A DNA stretch of 64,000 nt from Megasphaera_A sueciensis (GCF_050219315.1 NZ_CP116939.1:1054001-1118000); one strand, 5' to 3'. Shown: positions 51,129 to 60,363, counted from the first letter of the stretch. Numbers and translations are program-made. The notes: a model not told the origin generated them from the letters alone.

Positions 51129-52313
51129 TTATTCCGCTATCGGTTTTACGAGTCCATCCGACTGATAGACAATATCAAACGCGAGATTGTCATTTACTTT
51201 GCCGATATAACTGTTAAGCCAAGCATGATGATTGGTATCATCCATTTTTATTTTCCCTGCGGGCGTATCGATTTCCAGTCCTGCCGCCGCCTTGATGATA
51301 TCAGCCGCACTCTTGGAATCAGCCTTGGCGATCGCCGCCGCCAGCATATACACACCATGGTACGCCCCTTCGGCCTGATTGGTTACGGTCGTATCGGTGC
51401 CGAATTTCTCCTGATACTTCTTGATAAAGTCTGTATTAGCCGGTGTATCGATCGTATTGAAATAATCAAAGGACGAATAGGTCCCGATCGCCGCTGCACC
51501 GATTCCCTTCAAAGTCGCTTCGCTGGTAGAAATGGAGCAGATAGGCACCTTCTTGGGATCCATGCCGTACTGGCTGTATTGCTTGTAGAACGGAACTGCC
51601 GCATTGCCGGCCACCACCGAAAAGACCACATCCGGTTTAGCTTCCTTGATCTTATTGATCATCGAAGAAAAGTCCGTCTGCGTCGTCGGTACGTATTCTT
51701 CTCCTACAACAACACCGCCGTTATCCTGAACCAGCTTCTTGGCAATGGCAATGCTCTTCTTGGGAAATTCATAATCCGTACCCGCAAAGAATACCCGTTT
51801 TCCGAGATTCTTCATCATCCAAGGTACGAAGGCATCGATCTGCTGACTCGGCACGCTGTTGGTATACAGCACATTAGGCGATGGCTTTTCCCCTTCATAA
51901 TACGTATTGTACACCAACAGCGAATCATTCTGTTCTACTGTCGGAATAACCGCCAGCCGCGTCGCCGACGAATTGGTCCCGACGATCGCGCAAACGCCGT
52001 CTTTCAGGATGAGTTCCTGGGCCTTCTGTGCTGCCATCGTCGGATCCGAACCGTAATCCATATAGATTGCATCTATCTTTTTGCCGTTTATGCCGCCTTT
52101 TGCGTTAATTTCGTCGATCGCCATTTTAGCAGCGTTCTGCATCGGTGTTTCATTAATGGAAAAGGCCCCCGTCGTCGAGTACAGCACTCCGATTTTCACA
52201 CTGTCCCCCAGTCCCTTTTCCGCGGTTTTCGTCTCTCCGCCGCACCCGCTCAATGCCGTAATGCACACCATCGCCGACATTCCCAATACCAACAGTTTTT
52301 TTAACTTTTTCAT
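51129..52313 (-). CDS. Substrate-binding lipoprotein, urea/short-chain amide type (UrtA/FmdD-like)
   Basis: 394 aa. Lipobox CITALSGCGGE, then a type I periplasmic-binding fold: VKIGVLYSTTGAFSINE, AIDEINAKGGINGKKI, YNTYYEGEKPSPNVLYT, FAGTDYEFPKKS and VPTTQTDFSSMINKIKEAKP. These segments are closer to UrtA and amide-binding proteins than to branched-chain amino-acid LivJ. AGGGGGAACAGTAT precedes the ATG. Distal to the permease and ATPase genes of the same cluster. Confidence 0.9.
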   Translation of the reverse strand: MKKLKKLLVLGMSAMVCITALSGCGGETKTAEKGLGDSVKIGVLYSTTGAFSINETPMQNAAKMAIDEINAKGGINGKKIDAIYMDYGSDPTMAAQKAQELILKDGVCAIVGTNSSATRLAVIPTVEQNDSLLVYNTYYEGEKPSPNVLYTNSVPSQQIDAFVPWMMKNLGKRVFFAGTDYEFPKKSIAIAKKLVQDNGGVVVGEEYVPTTQTDFSSMINKIKEAKPDVVFSVVAGNAAVPFYKQYSQYGMDPKKVPICSISTSEATLKGIGAAAIGTYSSFDYFNTIDTPANTDFIKKYQEKFGTDTTVTNQAEGAYHGVYMLAAAIAKADSKSAADIIKAAAGLEIDTPAGKIKMDDTNHHAWLNSYIGKVNDNLAFDIVYQSDGLVKPIAE

Positions 52314-52368
52314 ATACTGTTCCCCCTATACATATATTCCCTATCTATCGTCTATCGGATACCCGATG

Positions 52369-53247
52369 TTATTTTCCAGCCAGTTCCGCATACATAGCAG
52401 CATAACAAGCCGGCCGGAAATCGGCTTCTTTTCTTCCCTCCTTCGGTACATACAAACTCCGGGACGCCAAGGTCAAATCGATGACGGCGCTGTACATTTC
52501 CGATTCCGGAGCCGCCGGATCATCAAACGTCCGTCCGGCATAATAATGGACCTCGCCATACGTCCGTGACGGGCCCATGATGCTGCTGCCACCCAGAAAA
52601 TCAGTAACCAGATCCACCCCGCCTAAATTAGCCGTAGCAATATACACATCTTCGCGCAATACAGACGCCTCCAGCGTAGTTCTGGCACGATTCGGATTGC
52701 GTGATTTGGCAAACGCCGTCGCATTGATATACAAGCGGCACCCCTTTGCCGCATAATATCGTATTAACTCCGGAAAACTGTATGCGTCATAGCAAATACT
52801 GCACCCAATAGGTCCCCAAGGCGTAGGCAGCAGCAGCGGTTTGTCGCCGTGTGCCGCCCAATTGGGTTCCTGCAGGGGCAGATGCATTTTTTTATACGAA
52901 ACGATCGTCCCCTCCGGCGAACAAGCCGCCAGAGAATTATACACCCGGCCCTCATACATCTCGGGCATGCCGAACAAAACATAGATACCATGAGCTTTCG
53001 CCGCCTGTGCCACCGCCTCCGATGCCGGACCGGGAATCGTCTCGGCCAGCCGTGTCTGCATTTTCAAAGCGGCCGGTACCTGTCCTTCATCGTCATACCC
53101 GGTCAAGCTCATTTCAGGAAACACGATCAAATCGCTTCCCTGTCGTGCCGCATGCTCTATATATCCCAGCATGCGCTGCAGATTTTCTTCTTTCTTTCCC
53201 CATTGTGCCTGAAACGTCACAACGGATATGCCTATAATATCTAACAT
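52369..53247 (-). CDS. Carbon-nitrogen hydrolase (nitrilase superfamily)
   Basis: 292 aa from the ATG at 53247 (AAAGGA nine bases upstream; ATG at 53256 is too close to it). The catalytic triad is Glu45 in IVFPEMSLTGYD, Lys in SYKKMHLPLQEPNW and Cys in IGCSICYDAYSFPEL. Members hydrolyse amides, nitriles or N-carbamoyl groups. Together with the M20-type carbamoylase upstream it could release ammonia and CO2, or remove an amide, from the imported substrate. Confidence 0.9.
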   Translation of the reverse strand: MLDIIGISVVTFQAQWGKKEENLQRMLGYIEHAARQGSDLIVFPEMSLTGYDDEGQVPAALKMQTRLAETIPGPASEAVAQAAKAHGIYVLFGMPEMYEGRVYNSLAACSPEGTIVSYKKMHLPLQEPNWAAHGDKPLLLPTPWGPIGCSICYDAYSFPELIRYYAAKGCRLYINATAFAKSRNPNRARTTLEASVLREDVYIATANLGGVDLVTDFLGGSSIMGPSRTYGEVHYYAGRTFDDPAAPESEMYSAVIDLTLASRSLYVPKEGRKEADFRPACYAAMYAELAGK

Positions 53248-53264
53248 GGATATCATTCCTTTCC

Positions 53265-54494
53265 CTATACGGTTACGACGGTATCAGCCAGCCGCAAAAA
53301 AGCGCGGATCGCCTGTTTTAAAACAGGCAGCGGTGTATCTTCTTCCTTGCAGTGGGACAAGCCGTTATGGGACATGGCAAACATCATAACAGAGGGTACG
53401 ACCTTGGAAATTTCGACGGCATCGTGAAGAGGTCCGGAATACATCGTCGCAGCCTCGCCCGTTTCAGCTTCTACAGCCTGTTGACACAATGCCGTTAAGG
53501 ACGCATCAAATACTGTCGGCGGCGTATACCATATTTCTTCAAAGGAAACAGTGACGCCATTGTCTGCAGCTGCTTGTTCCGCTGCCTGCTTCGCTTCCGC
53601 CGCCATGATATCCAAGGTCGCACCCTCAATGGAACGCTGATCCAAAGAAATAATGCAGCGTCCCGGAAAAATAGTAACCACGTCCGGTTCTACCGCCACC
53701 TTGCCGACGGTGCAATACCCTTCATGCCGTATTCCTATCTCGCGGAAGGCCAGCGATGCCTGAGCGGCAGCTAAAAACGCATCGTGCCGCATAGCAATCG
53801 GGGAACCGGAATGGGACTGTTGTCCGGTAAAGGTAAGGTACTGGCGGTAACACCCTGTCACACCGTATACACAGGCCACGGACTTATGCGCCTGTTCCAG
53901 CACCGGTGCCTGTTCAATATGCAGTTCCAAATACGCCGTAATCGGCTTTTCCAAAAATTCCGTTCTTGCCTTGCTGAAATCTTCTGCCCGCAGTCCGTAA
54001 CGCTGTAAAGCTTCCTGGAATCGTATTCCCTCATTATCCATAAGATTTTTTGCTTTTTCGGCAGTAAACATACCACTGACCGCTGCCGATCCCATGCAGC
54101 TTTGACTGAACCGGGCGCCTTCTTCATCTGCCCAGCAGACGATATAAATCGTCTTTTCAGGCTTTACTCCATGTATTCCATACCGCTTGCCGATTCCCAT
54201 CCCGGCAACAACACCCAGCGCACCGTCCAACCAGCCGCCGTCCGGAACACTATCCAGATGGCTGCCGATGACGACCGCCTCCTCCGTCTCTCCGGCAAAC
54301 TTCGCCCACACGTTATGCGCCGAATCCACGGTAATTTCTGCTCCTTCGGCTATCATTTTTTCCTTGAACCATGTTTCCGCTGTATCCCACACCGGCGTCC
54401 AAGCTACACGCTGTGCTCCTTTTTCATCGGACGTCAGGGCCGCCAGTTCCTGCAGATCGGCAATAACGCCTGCCGCCGTATGTTCTATATCCAT
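53265..54494 (-). CDS. N-carbamoyl-amino-acid amidohydrolase (M20 family, HyuC/AllC/beta-ureidopropionase type)
   Basis: 409 aa. IGSHLDSVPDGGWLDGALG (metal His and Asp), WADEEGARFSQSCMGS (metal Glu), YLELHIEQAPVLE, QQSHSGSPIAMRHDAFLAA and YSGPLHDAVEISK with MSHNGLSHCKEED give the full signature. These enzymes split N-carbamoyl-L-amino acids, N-carbamoyl-beta-alanine or allantoate to the amine, CO2 and ammonia. GAGGGGAATACAGC precedes the ATG. It lies between the ABC transporter and the nitrilase-family gene; no hydantoinase or dihydropyrimidinase gene is in the window, so the ureido compound itself may be what is imported. Confidence 0.92.
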   Translation of the reverse strand: MDIEHTAAGVIADLQELAALTSDEKGAQRVAWTPVWDTAETWFKEKMIAEGAEITVDSAHNVWAKFAGETEEAVVIGSHLDSVPDGGWLDGALGVVAGMGIGKRYGIHGVKPEKTIYIVCWADEEGARFSQSCMGSAAVSGMFTAEKAKNLMDNEGIRFQEALQRYGLRAEDFSKARTEFLEKPITAYLELHIEQAPVLEQAHKSVACVYGVTGCYRQYLTFTGQQSHSGSPIAMRHDAFLAAAQASLAFREIGIRHEGYCTVGKVAVEPDVVTIFPGRCIISLDQRSIEGATLDIMAAEAKQAAEQAAADNGVTVSFEEIWYTPPTVFDASLTALCQQAVEAETGEAATMYSGPLHDAVEISKVVPSVMMFAMSHNGLSHCKEEDTPLPVLKQAIRAFLRLADTVVTV

Positions 54495-54512
54495 GCTGTA
54501 TTCCCCTCACTC

Positions 54513-55205
54513 TTATACACTTAAATACGCAATGCTGACTTCATCTGTCAATGCTTCTATCGGGCCGGATTCCACGATAGTCCCCTTTTGAATAATCAGG
54601 AATTTATTTCCCAGTTTACGTGCAAACTTCAAATTCTGTTCGACCACGATGAGCGGAATATGCTTTTCCTCGTGATACCGCGTCAAAATATGAGAAATAT
54701 GAGACACGATATTCGGCTGGATGCCTTCTGTCGGTTCGTCCAGCATCAATACGGCCGGTTCACCGATAAAGGCTCTGGCAATCGCCAGCTGCTGCTGCTG
54801 TCCGCCGGACAGGACACCGCCCTTACGCTTCATGTGTTCGGCCAAAATAGGGAAATACTCGAGTACCTCCGCCAATTTATTTTTAAAATCGACGGGGTGC
54901 GACATGGCCCCGATCTGAAGATTTTCTTCCACTGTCAAATCGGGAAATATTTCCCGTCCCTGCGGCACATACGCCAGTCCGCTGCGGGATCGCTTCGATG
55001 CGGAATCGTTTGTAATATCCGTATCCTTGAATGTCAGCGTTCCTTTGGTCGGCAAAATCCCCATAATGCCCTTGAGCAAGGTCGTTTTGCCTACGCCGTT
55101 GCGGCCCAAAATAATCAGTTTATCATCTGCGTTCACCGTAAAGGAAACATGCGATACGATAGGTCCCGCTCCGTAACTGACAGAGATATCCGCTGCCTGC
55201 ATCAT
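54513..55205 (-). CDS. ABC transporter ATP-binding protein (UrtE/LivF-like)
   Basis: 230 aa. Walker A LGRNGVGKTTLLKG, Q-loop YVPQGREIFPDLTVEENL, signature LSGGQQQQLAIAR and Walker B VLMLDEPTEGIQPNIV; EGIQP is the form seen in UrtE and LivF. Its ATG overlaps the stop of the partner ATPase gene by four bases. Confidence 0.95.
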   Translation of the reverse strand: MMQAADISVSYGAGPIVSHVSFTVNADDKLIILGRNGVGKTTLLKGIMGILPTKGTLTFKDTDITNDSASKRSRSGLAYVPQGREIFPDLTVEENLQIGAMSHPVDFKNKLAEVLEYFPILAEHMKRKGGVLSGGQQQQLAIARAFIGEPAVLMLDEPTEGIQPNIVSHISHILTRYHEEKHIPLIVVEQNLKFARKLGNKFLIIQKGTIVESGPIEALTDEVSIAYLSV

Positions 55206-55966
55206 ACGCTTCCTGCCTCCTCTTCCTCCGTATCATCCGTTTTTAAATATACGCGGATGACCTCTGCATTATGCGAAACTTCTTCATACGTGCCTTCCGC
55301 CAGTATTTCTCCCTGGTTCAGCACCGTTACGGTCTTGGCGATCTGCTTGATAAAATCCATATCATGCTCCACGACGATGACGGTCTTATCCTTCATGACC
55401 GACTTGATCATTTCCCCCGTTTTAAAGGTCTCGTCATCCGTCATACCCGCCGCCGGTTCATCGAGCGTGATAATCGCCGGATTCTGTGCCAGAATCATGC
55501 CCATCTCCAGCCACTGCCGCTGTCCGTGAGATAAGAAACGCGGCAGCATATCCCGCTGTTCCGTCAAATTGATCTGGCTCAGTATTTCCTCCAGCCGGGC
55601 ATCTACCGCCCGCGTCCGGCGGTACGTAAACGCCTGCCATAAGCTCGTATGTCCGGAAAGGGCTACCTCCAGATTTTCATACACGCTCATTTCATCAAAC
55701 ACATTCGGTCCCTGAAATTTACGTCCGATCCCATAGGTATTGGAAATATCATAGGATTCTCTGCCGGCGATATTGACGCCGTTCAGCAGTATCTCTCCCT
55801 GCGTCGGCTTTGTCTTTCCCGTGATCATATCGATAATAGTCGTTTTACCGGCCCCGTTCGGCCCGATAATGACTCGGGTTTCTCCTTTTTCGATTCCCAA
55901 ACTTACATCATGTACGGCCAAAAAGCCATTAAAATCAACGGTTAAATGCTTCACTTCCAAATACAT
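55202..55966 (-). CDS. ABC transporter ATP-binding protein (UrtD/LivG-like)
   Basis: 254 aa. Walker A IGPNGAGKTTIIDMITG, the UrtD-typical RKFQGPNVFDEMSVYENLEV, signature FLSHGQRQWLEMGMIL (SHGQ instead of SGGQ, as in UrtD), Walker B IITLDEPAAGMTDDE and VVEHDMDFIKQIA. The SHGQ and EPAAGMTD forms support a urea/amide rather than a branched-chain amino-acid system. Confidence 0.95.
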   Translation of the reverse strand: MYLEVKHLTVDFNGFLAVHDVSLGIEKGETRVIIGPNGAGKTTIIDMITGKTKPTQGEILLNGVNIAGRESYDISNTYGIGRKFQGPNVFDEMSVYENLEVALSGHTSLWQAFTYRRTRAVDARLEEILSQINLTEQRDMLPRFLSHGQRQWLEMGMILAQNPAIITLDEPAAGMTDDETFKTGEMIKSVMKDKTVIVVEHDMDFIKQIAKTVTVLNQGEILAEGTYEEVSHNAEVIRVYLKTDDTEEEEAGSV

Positions 55967-55969
55967 GGC

Positions 55970-57076
55970 CTACACCTCTACTTTCTGCGCAGGAGGAACC
56001 GGATCTGTCCCGGATTTTGCATGCTGCCTGCCGTGAATGCGCCGCATATACTGCCAATCGATCAAGCTGCCTATCAGTCCTTTGGGCAGGACCATGACGA
56101 TAAGAATCAAGCCGACACCCAGGACGACCTGCCACATGCCGCCGAAATATCCGGATAAAATATTTTGCAGAAAACTGACCAATAAGGCACCGGCCATAGC
56201 TCCCGTCAGGTTCCCCCTGCCGCCTACGGCCAGCCAGATGATGATCATCGTAGAAAAAGCAACTCCTGAATTTTCGATCGACACAAAGGAGGACATCGGA
56301 ACGTACAAGAGTCCTGCAAAGCCTGCGATGGCCGCTGAAATAGTGAAGATAGCGATCTTAAAAACCGCCGGATTATACCCTAAAAACTGTACCCGCATCT
56401 CATTATCGCGGATAGAATGGATGATTTTGCCAAACCGGCTGTGATTGAGCCATAGGCAGAACATATAAATGACCACCAGAGAAGCGAAGGCAATATAATA
56501 CCAATCAAAGATCGAGATCTTGCTGCCGAACAGGCGCAGCGTCATAAGGCCTGTCGGGATACCGTTGACACCGCTGGCGCCGCCCGTATAAATCTGCTGA
56601 TCCGTAATAAACAGTTCAAAAAGTGCTACAAAAGCCAGGGTAATAATACTGTAAAAAACACCTTTTATTTTGCTCGTAAATACAAAATACCCGAGAATCA
56701 GCGCGACCAGTCCGGGAATCACGACGCAAAGGAGAGCGGCAACGGCGGGACTTTGAAGCGGTACATATAACCAAGGAAGCTCCGTCAATCCGCCGAAAGA
56801 CATAAACGCCGGCAATCCCTTTTGTATCGCCATGGAAATCCCGAAAATGTAACTACCCAACCCGAAGAAAATAGCAAAACCCAGATTCATAAGTCCCGTA
56901 CTGCCCCATAGAATATCCAGCCCCAGCGCCAGTATAGTATAGGTAATATACTTACCGAATATCTGCACGCTGTACCGCGAGGAAAGCAGCGGCAATATCA
57001 ACAGTCCGATAAAAATAAACAACGCAATATATTTATCAATCGTCATATTTTCCAACATCGATTTTATGTTTTTCAT
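55970..57076 (-). CDS. ABC transporter permease (UrtC/LivM-like)
   Basis: 368 aa, about ten membrane segments, with LDILWGSTGLMNLGFAIFFG near the N-terminus, TGGASGVNGIPTGL, RDNEMRVQFLGYNPAVFKIAIF and AVGGRGNLTGAMAGALLV, all conserved in LivM/UrtC. GGGAGGGAGAGGACGAC precedes the ATG. Second gene of the transporter operon. Confidence 0.94.
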   Translation of the reverse strand: MKNIKSMLENMTIDKYIALFIFIGLLILPLLSSRYSVQIFGKYITYTILALGLDILWGSTGLMNLGFAIFFGLGSYIFGISMAIQKGLPAFMSFGGLTELPWLYVPLQSPAVAALLCVVIPGLVALILGYFVFTSKIKGVFYSIITLAFVALFELFITDQQIYTGGASGVNGIPTGLMTLRLFGSKISIFDWYYIAFASLVVIYMFCLWLNHSRFGKIIHSIRDNEMRVQFLGYNPAVFKIAIFTISAAIAGFAGLLYVPMSSFVSIENSGVAFSTMIIIWLAVGGRGNLTGAMAGALLVSFLQNILSGYFGGMWQVVLGVGLILIVMVLPKGLIGSLIDWQYMRRIHGRQHAKSGTDPVPPAQKVEV

Positions 57077-57091
57077 GTCGTCCTCTCCCTC

Positions 57092-57955
57092 CTAGCGCTT
57101 ATCCTTGTTGAAGAACAAGCCTTGCGGCCTGAACCGGATAACCCCGATGATTACGATAAAAATCAAAAGCTTCGCCGTGATTTCACTCATGTATCCAGCC
57201 ATGACCGTAGACGATTCGCTGACCACAAAGGAGCCCATAAAACTGCCGAAAATAGAATTCAGACCGCCCAGTACGACGACCATGAAGCTATCGACAACAT
57301 AGGTAACTCCCATGTCCGGCGTAACGCTCTTGACCGGTGCGATCAGCGCTCCGGCCAACCCGGCCAGCGCGCAGCCGTAACTGAAGGTCAGATTATCAAT
57401 GCGGGCAGAATTAACGCCCAGACATTGCACCATCGTACGATTCTGGACATTGGCCCGGAGCTGCATCCCGAATTTTGTTTTGATCAGCAACAGCAGCGTC
57501 CCGGCCAAAACGAGGATAGAAACAACGATCAGTACTACATTATAAACCGGCACGACAATAGACCCGAAATGTAAGGTCGTATCAAGGGGAAGCGCCATCA
57601 ACTGATCCTCCGGTCCGAAAATAGTACGGACAAGCTGTTGGAAAATATAACTTAAGGCAAATGTCCCCAGCAATGTTTCCGCCACCTTGCCGTACAGCCG
57701 CTGAATGATGAATCGTTCTACGACCGATCCGACAAGAGCCGTAAACAATGCCGCGATCAATACTGCCGCGGCAAAAGGCAAATGCAGCGTATTGACACAT
57801 ACCACGGCACTATAAGCACCGAACATGATAAATTCCCCATGGGCCATATTGACGACATCCAGCAATCCAAAAATGACGACCAGCCCGACGGCCACCAAAA
57901 ACAGAATAGATGTATTCGTTAACCCGTTAATAACTTGCGATGCCAGCAATCCCAT
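57092..57955 (-). CDS. ABC transporter permease (UrtB/LivH-like)
   Basis: 287 aa, about eight membrane segments. GLLDVVNMAHGEFIMFGAYS, ALSYIFQQLVRTIFGPEDQ, LRANVQNRTMVQCLGVN and VVLGGLNSIFGSFMGSFVV match UrtB. The absence of the long N-terminal extension seen in some UrtB proteins is noted. AAGGAGGAGTCAAG precedes the ATG. First gene of the operon; its leader carries a promoter and a terminator-like hairpin. Confidence 0.94.
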   Translation of the reverse strand: MGLLASQVINGLTNTSILFLVAVGLVVIFGLLDVVNMAHGEFIMFGAYSAVVCVNTLHLPFAAAVLIAALFTALVGSVVERFIIQRLYGKVAETLLGTFALSYIFQQLVRTIFGPEDQLMALPLDTTLHFGSIVVPVYNVVLIVVSILVLAGTLLLLIKTKFGMQLRANVQNRTMVQCLGVNSARIDNLTFSYGCALAGLAGALIAPVKSVTPDMGVTYVVDSFMVVVLGGLNSIFGSFMGSFVVSESSTVMAGYMSEITAKLLIFIVIIGVIRFRPQGLFFNKDKR

Positions 57956-58073
57956 CTTGACTCCTCCTTATATATATAAGCTCCTCCAAGACCTTCTGCA
58001 ACAAAAAAAGCGTTCGCTCTACCTTCCCTAAAGAGGCAGAAGAACACCATTGTCCTGTACAGATTAAAGTAAT

Positions 58074-58107
58074 AAAAAAAACAAAGGAGCTATTCCAAGC
58101 TTCTTTG
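58074..58107 (-). terminator. Terminator-like hairpin in the leader of the Urt-like operon
   Basis: CAAAGGAGCT (58082-58091) pairs with AGCTTCTTTG (58098-58107) apart from one mismatch, followed on the minus strand by T8. It starts almost at the predicted transcript start and lies 119 bp before the urtB-like start codon. A weaker AGCG-TT-CGCT plus T7 follows at 58002-58018. Confidence 0.6.
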
Positions 58108-58116
58108 CTTGAAGAT

Positions 58117-58145
58117 AGTATACCAAATAAAATTATTACGTGCAA
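58117..58145 (-). promoter_or_regulatory. Promoter of the Urt-like operon
   Basis: On the minus strand TTGCAC (58140-58145) and TATACT (58117-58122), spacer 17 bp, in an otherwise AT-rich stretch. Confidence 0.65.
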
Positions 58146-58185
58146 TATCAATTATTTTTAATTTTATTAGTATAAATAGTCAATA

Positions 58186-58243
58186 AATAAAAAAACACAA
58201 AGGCAGTCTATATAAAAACACGTCCTTGTGTGTATGCCTCTGT
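58186..58243 (-). terminator. Terminator downstream of the small membrane protein gene
   Basis: ACAAAGGCA (58197-58205) pairs with TGCCTCTGT (58235-58243, one G-U); the minus strand continues with GTTTTTTTATTT. The 190 bp between it and the small gene (58244-58435) hold no gene I recognise. Confidence 0.65.
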
Positions 58244-58435
58244 TTGATTTACATAGTATAGTATATCCACTTACCCGTATAAATTCCATCAGTAAATCAT
58301 ACAATATTTCCGCTATATTTTGTATAGTTGCACAACGCACGGCTCCTGCGTCGGCCCCCGGCCGGCAGATAGCACCGCGTTCCGGCTTCAGCATATGCAC
58401 AAAACACAGTAAAAAAACAAACGGCTCTTAAAAAA

Positions 58436-58543
58436 TCACTCGCCATATTGCAATGACATGATCGTCAACAATATTAAGCTGAAATAAATAAATACGATGT
58501 AGTATATTTCAAATTTATACTCTTCCAGTATGTCTTTCATCAT
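58436..58543 (-). CDS. Small single-span membrane protein (35 aa)
   Basis: ATG at 58543 has GGGGAG seven bases upstream, an excellent ribosome site. The peptide begins MMKDILEEYKFEIYY, has one hydrophobic helix (IVFIYFSLILLTIMSL) and ends in QYGE. It does not resemble CydX, KdpF or other small subunits that I know. A terminator lies downstream, so it appears to be a real single-gene unit. It may be a regulatory or structural microprotein of the membrane; function unknown. Confidence 0.65.
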   Translation of the reverse strand: MMKDILEEYKFEIYYIVFIYFSLILLTIMSLQYGE

Positions 58544-58641
58544 ATCCTATCTCCCCTCGATACTGTTTTCTTGCTACCTGCCCCCAAAAACACATTCCCA
58601 CGGTGTCATACTGCGTATATCCTCCCTCCCGCAAACAAAAA

Positions 58642-58676
58642 ACGACGGCATCTATGTAAAGATAACGCCGTCGTTA
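58642..58676 (-). terminator. Terminator after the Wzi-like gene
   Basis: AACGACGGC (58642-58650) pairs perfectly with GCCGTCGTT (58668-58676), with inner ATCT/AGAT pairing; the minus strand continues with TTTTTGTTTG. It lies about 150 bp past the stop; the stretch between holds no gene I recognise. Confidence 0.78.
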
Positions 58677-58824
58677 TGTGCTATTTTTTATTTTTATTAA
58701 GTATAACATCATCATGCGCACGAAACAATTGTGTAACAGCAATAAAATTACCCTTCCGTTTTGTGCATATGCCCAATGGCGGACACCACCATTCTCCGTG
58801 CCCCGTTTTTGTCTGACAGTACCA

Positions 58825-60363
58825 TTAATACAGCCATTTCACACTGGCTAGAGCAAAGGTATCATGATCGGTGCTGCTCGTATAGTTAGCATGTTCTACC
58901 CGTGCCGCTCCGATCGTGCCGTTCAGATAGACATTGTCACGCAGTTTCCGCTGTCCCGTAAGGCCGATTTCGTCGACCGTGGGATGCTGGGCCGTTCCCC
59001 GGTCCATATCCGTCCGCATGACATAGACGCCGATAGTCCCTTCCCGGCGAAAATGCCGCGTAAGACCTACATAATATTTGCGGGCATTGGTTCCCATGGC
59101 ATCGCCTATGATATCGCCGCGGTACGTCCAGCCGTTCTGGAACTTACTGTGGACATACCAGCTGTTATTTGTATTTACGATTTCAGCCGTCATATCCCAG
59201 CTTCCATCCTTAGTAAGCTGCGGCAGGTAGACGCCTGCCCGATATGCAATATCCGAAGGCAGATATCCGGCCTGATCCTCTCCGTACAACTCTCCGTACA
59301 ACTGCACGCCGGGAAAACGCAGCCGGAAATCCACCCCGGCAATATCATCCCACCGGTCCTTCCGATTATCATCGTTGCGTCCGTATATCCAATGTCCCCA
59401 GTCGGAGGCATTCAAGCCGTTGCCGTTGCCGCCGAGCATGGATATCCGTTCCAACCCCACCGTAACATACGAAGTCGGCGTAATATCGACACGCATACCG
59501 AGCAGTCCGGCATCATCATACTCCGTCCGGCCGTACGCTGCCGCCCGATCCGATCGGTCGCTCTCCAGTTTTCCGTAAAACAGATGAACGTCGGCCTGTC
59601 CGAGAAAACGGAAAAACCCACCGACCTGCTGCGGTTCCATAAAATGGGCCTGCAAAGTCGTCAAAGGACTCATCGTATTGCTGAGAGCCAGCGTGCCCGT
59701 GGCTCCCTGTCCCCATCGCATAGCCTGACGGCCGGCTTCAAATGCCCAGATACCGCTGCGCGTTTTGATATATCCTTCCTCCAAACTCATGCTGAGATGA
59801 TTATTCTTGTCGTAGCTCACCCGCGGGCGGATATAGACTGCCGTTTCATGCCCGATCATGCCGGAGGCTTCAAAGGAAGCAATCGCATTGCCATCCGCCC
59901 CGTACTGGTATCCGTTGCGATTTGTCCCAAACGGCTGCCAACTGCCGTGGACTCCGGAAGGATAGCGGTACGAAGACGCATCGCCGCCTTGATAAGCCAG
60001 CGCCGCCGTCACGGAATACAGCCGTACCCCGTCATAGGTACGATGTCCCTGCAGCGTCGCCAGTTCGGGAGCAAACTCCGTCTCCATAGCTTGCAGCACA
60101 TCCTGCAAATAGCCGGGCATCGGCTTTTTCTTCGCCGTTTTTTCCGCCTCCTGCACCCACTTGGCCATTTCCATGCGGCTGTACGGTCTGGCACCATTCG
60201 GCAGGGAGGTAATATATCCCATGCCGCTTAACTTGTCTACATACGAATAATACACACTGTCCGCCGAAACATTTGCCGTCACAACCGGAGCCGCCGCCAT
60301 TCCCACTGCCGGCAGCGCCGCCAAACACACACCCATACCAAAACGCAATACCCTATTCATCAT
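58825..60363 (-). CDS. Outer-membrane beta-barrel, capsule assembly Wzi-like
   Basis: 512 aa from the ATG at 60363 (GGGAGAGACGATGT upstream; open codons before it are not signal-like). Signal peptide RFGMGVCLAALPAVGMAAA, a short helical segment (YVDKLSGMGYITSLPNGARP, common at the start of Negativicutes porins), then alternating beta strands with SMSLEEGYIKTRSGIWAFEAGRQAMRWGQG, the conserved Wzi segment. It ends in KWLY, a terminal aromatic as required for barrel assembly. This shows a diderm envelope. It may anchor capsule or act as a channel. Confidence 0.85.
   Translation of the reverse strand: MMNRVLRFGMGVCLAALPAVGMAAAPVVTANVSADSVYYSYVDKLSGMGYITSLPNGARPYSRMEMAKWVQEAEKTAKKKPMPGYLQDVLQAMETEFAPELATLQGHRTYDGVRLYSVTAALAYQGGDASSYRYPSGVHGSWQPFGTNRNGYQYGADGNAIASFEASGMIGHETAVYIRPRVSYDKNNHLSMSLEEGYIKTRSGIWAFEAGRQAMRWGQGATGTLALSNTMSPLTTLQAHFMEPQQVGGFFRFLGQADVHLFYGKLESDRSDRAAAYGRTEYDDAGLLGMRVDITPTSYVTVGLERISMLGGNGNGLNASDWGHWIYGRNDDNRKDRWDDIAGVDFRLRFPGVQLYGELYGEDQAGYLPSDIAYRAGVYLPQLTKDGSWDMTAEIVNTNNSWYVHSKFQNGWTYRGDIIGDAMGTNARKYYVGLTRHFRREGTIGVYVMRTDMDRGTAQHPTVDEIGLTGQRKLRDNVYLNGTIGAARVEHANYTSSTDHDTFALASVKWLY

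Noticed and set aside
58098..58115. Hairpin with loop AAAGAA in the Urt-like leader, as an ANTAR target
   Set aside because: Only one loop fits the A1/G4 rule; the second hairpin does not, the two overlap, and no ANTAR regulator gene is present in the window.
58167..58400. A 77-codon minus-strand frame after the small membrane protein
   Set aside because: It overlaps a likely terminator, has no ribosome site and the sequence resembles no family; kept as unassigned.
58864..60231. A 455-codon plus-strand open frame
   Set aside because: Antisense to the Wzi-like gene, with no family features; the minus-strand gene has a signal peptide and barrel ending.
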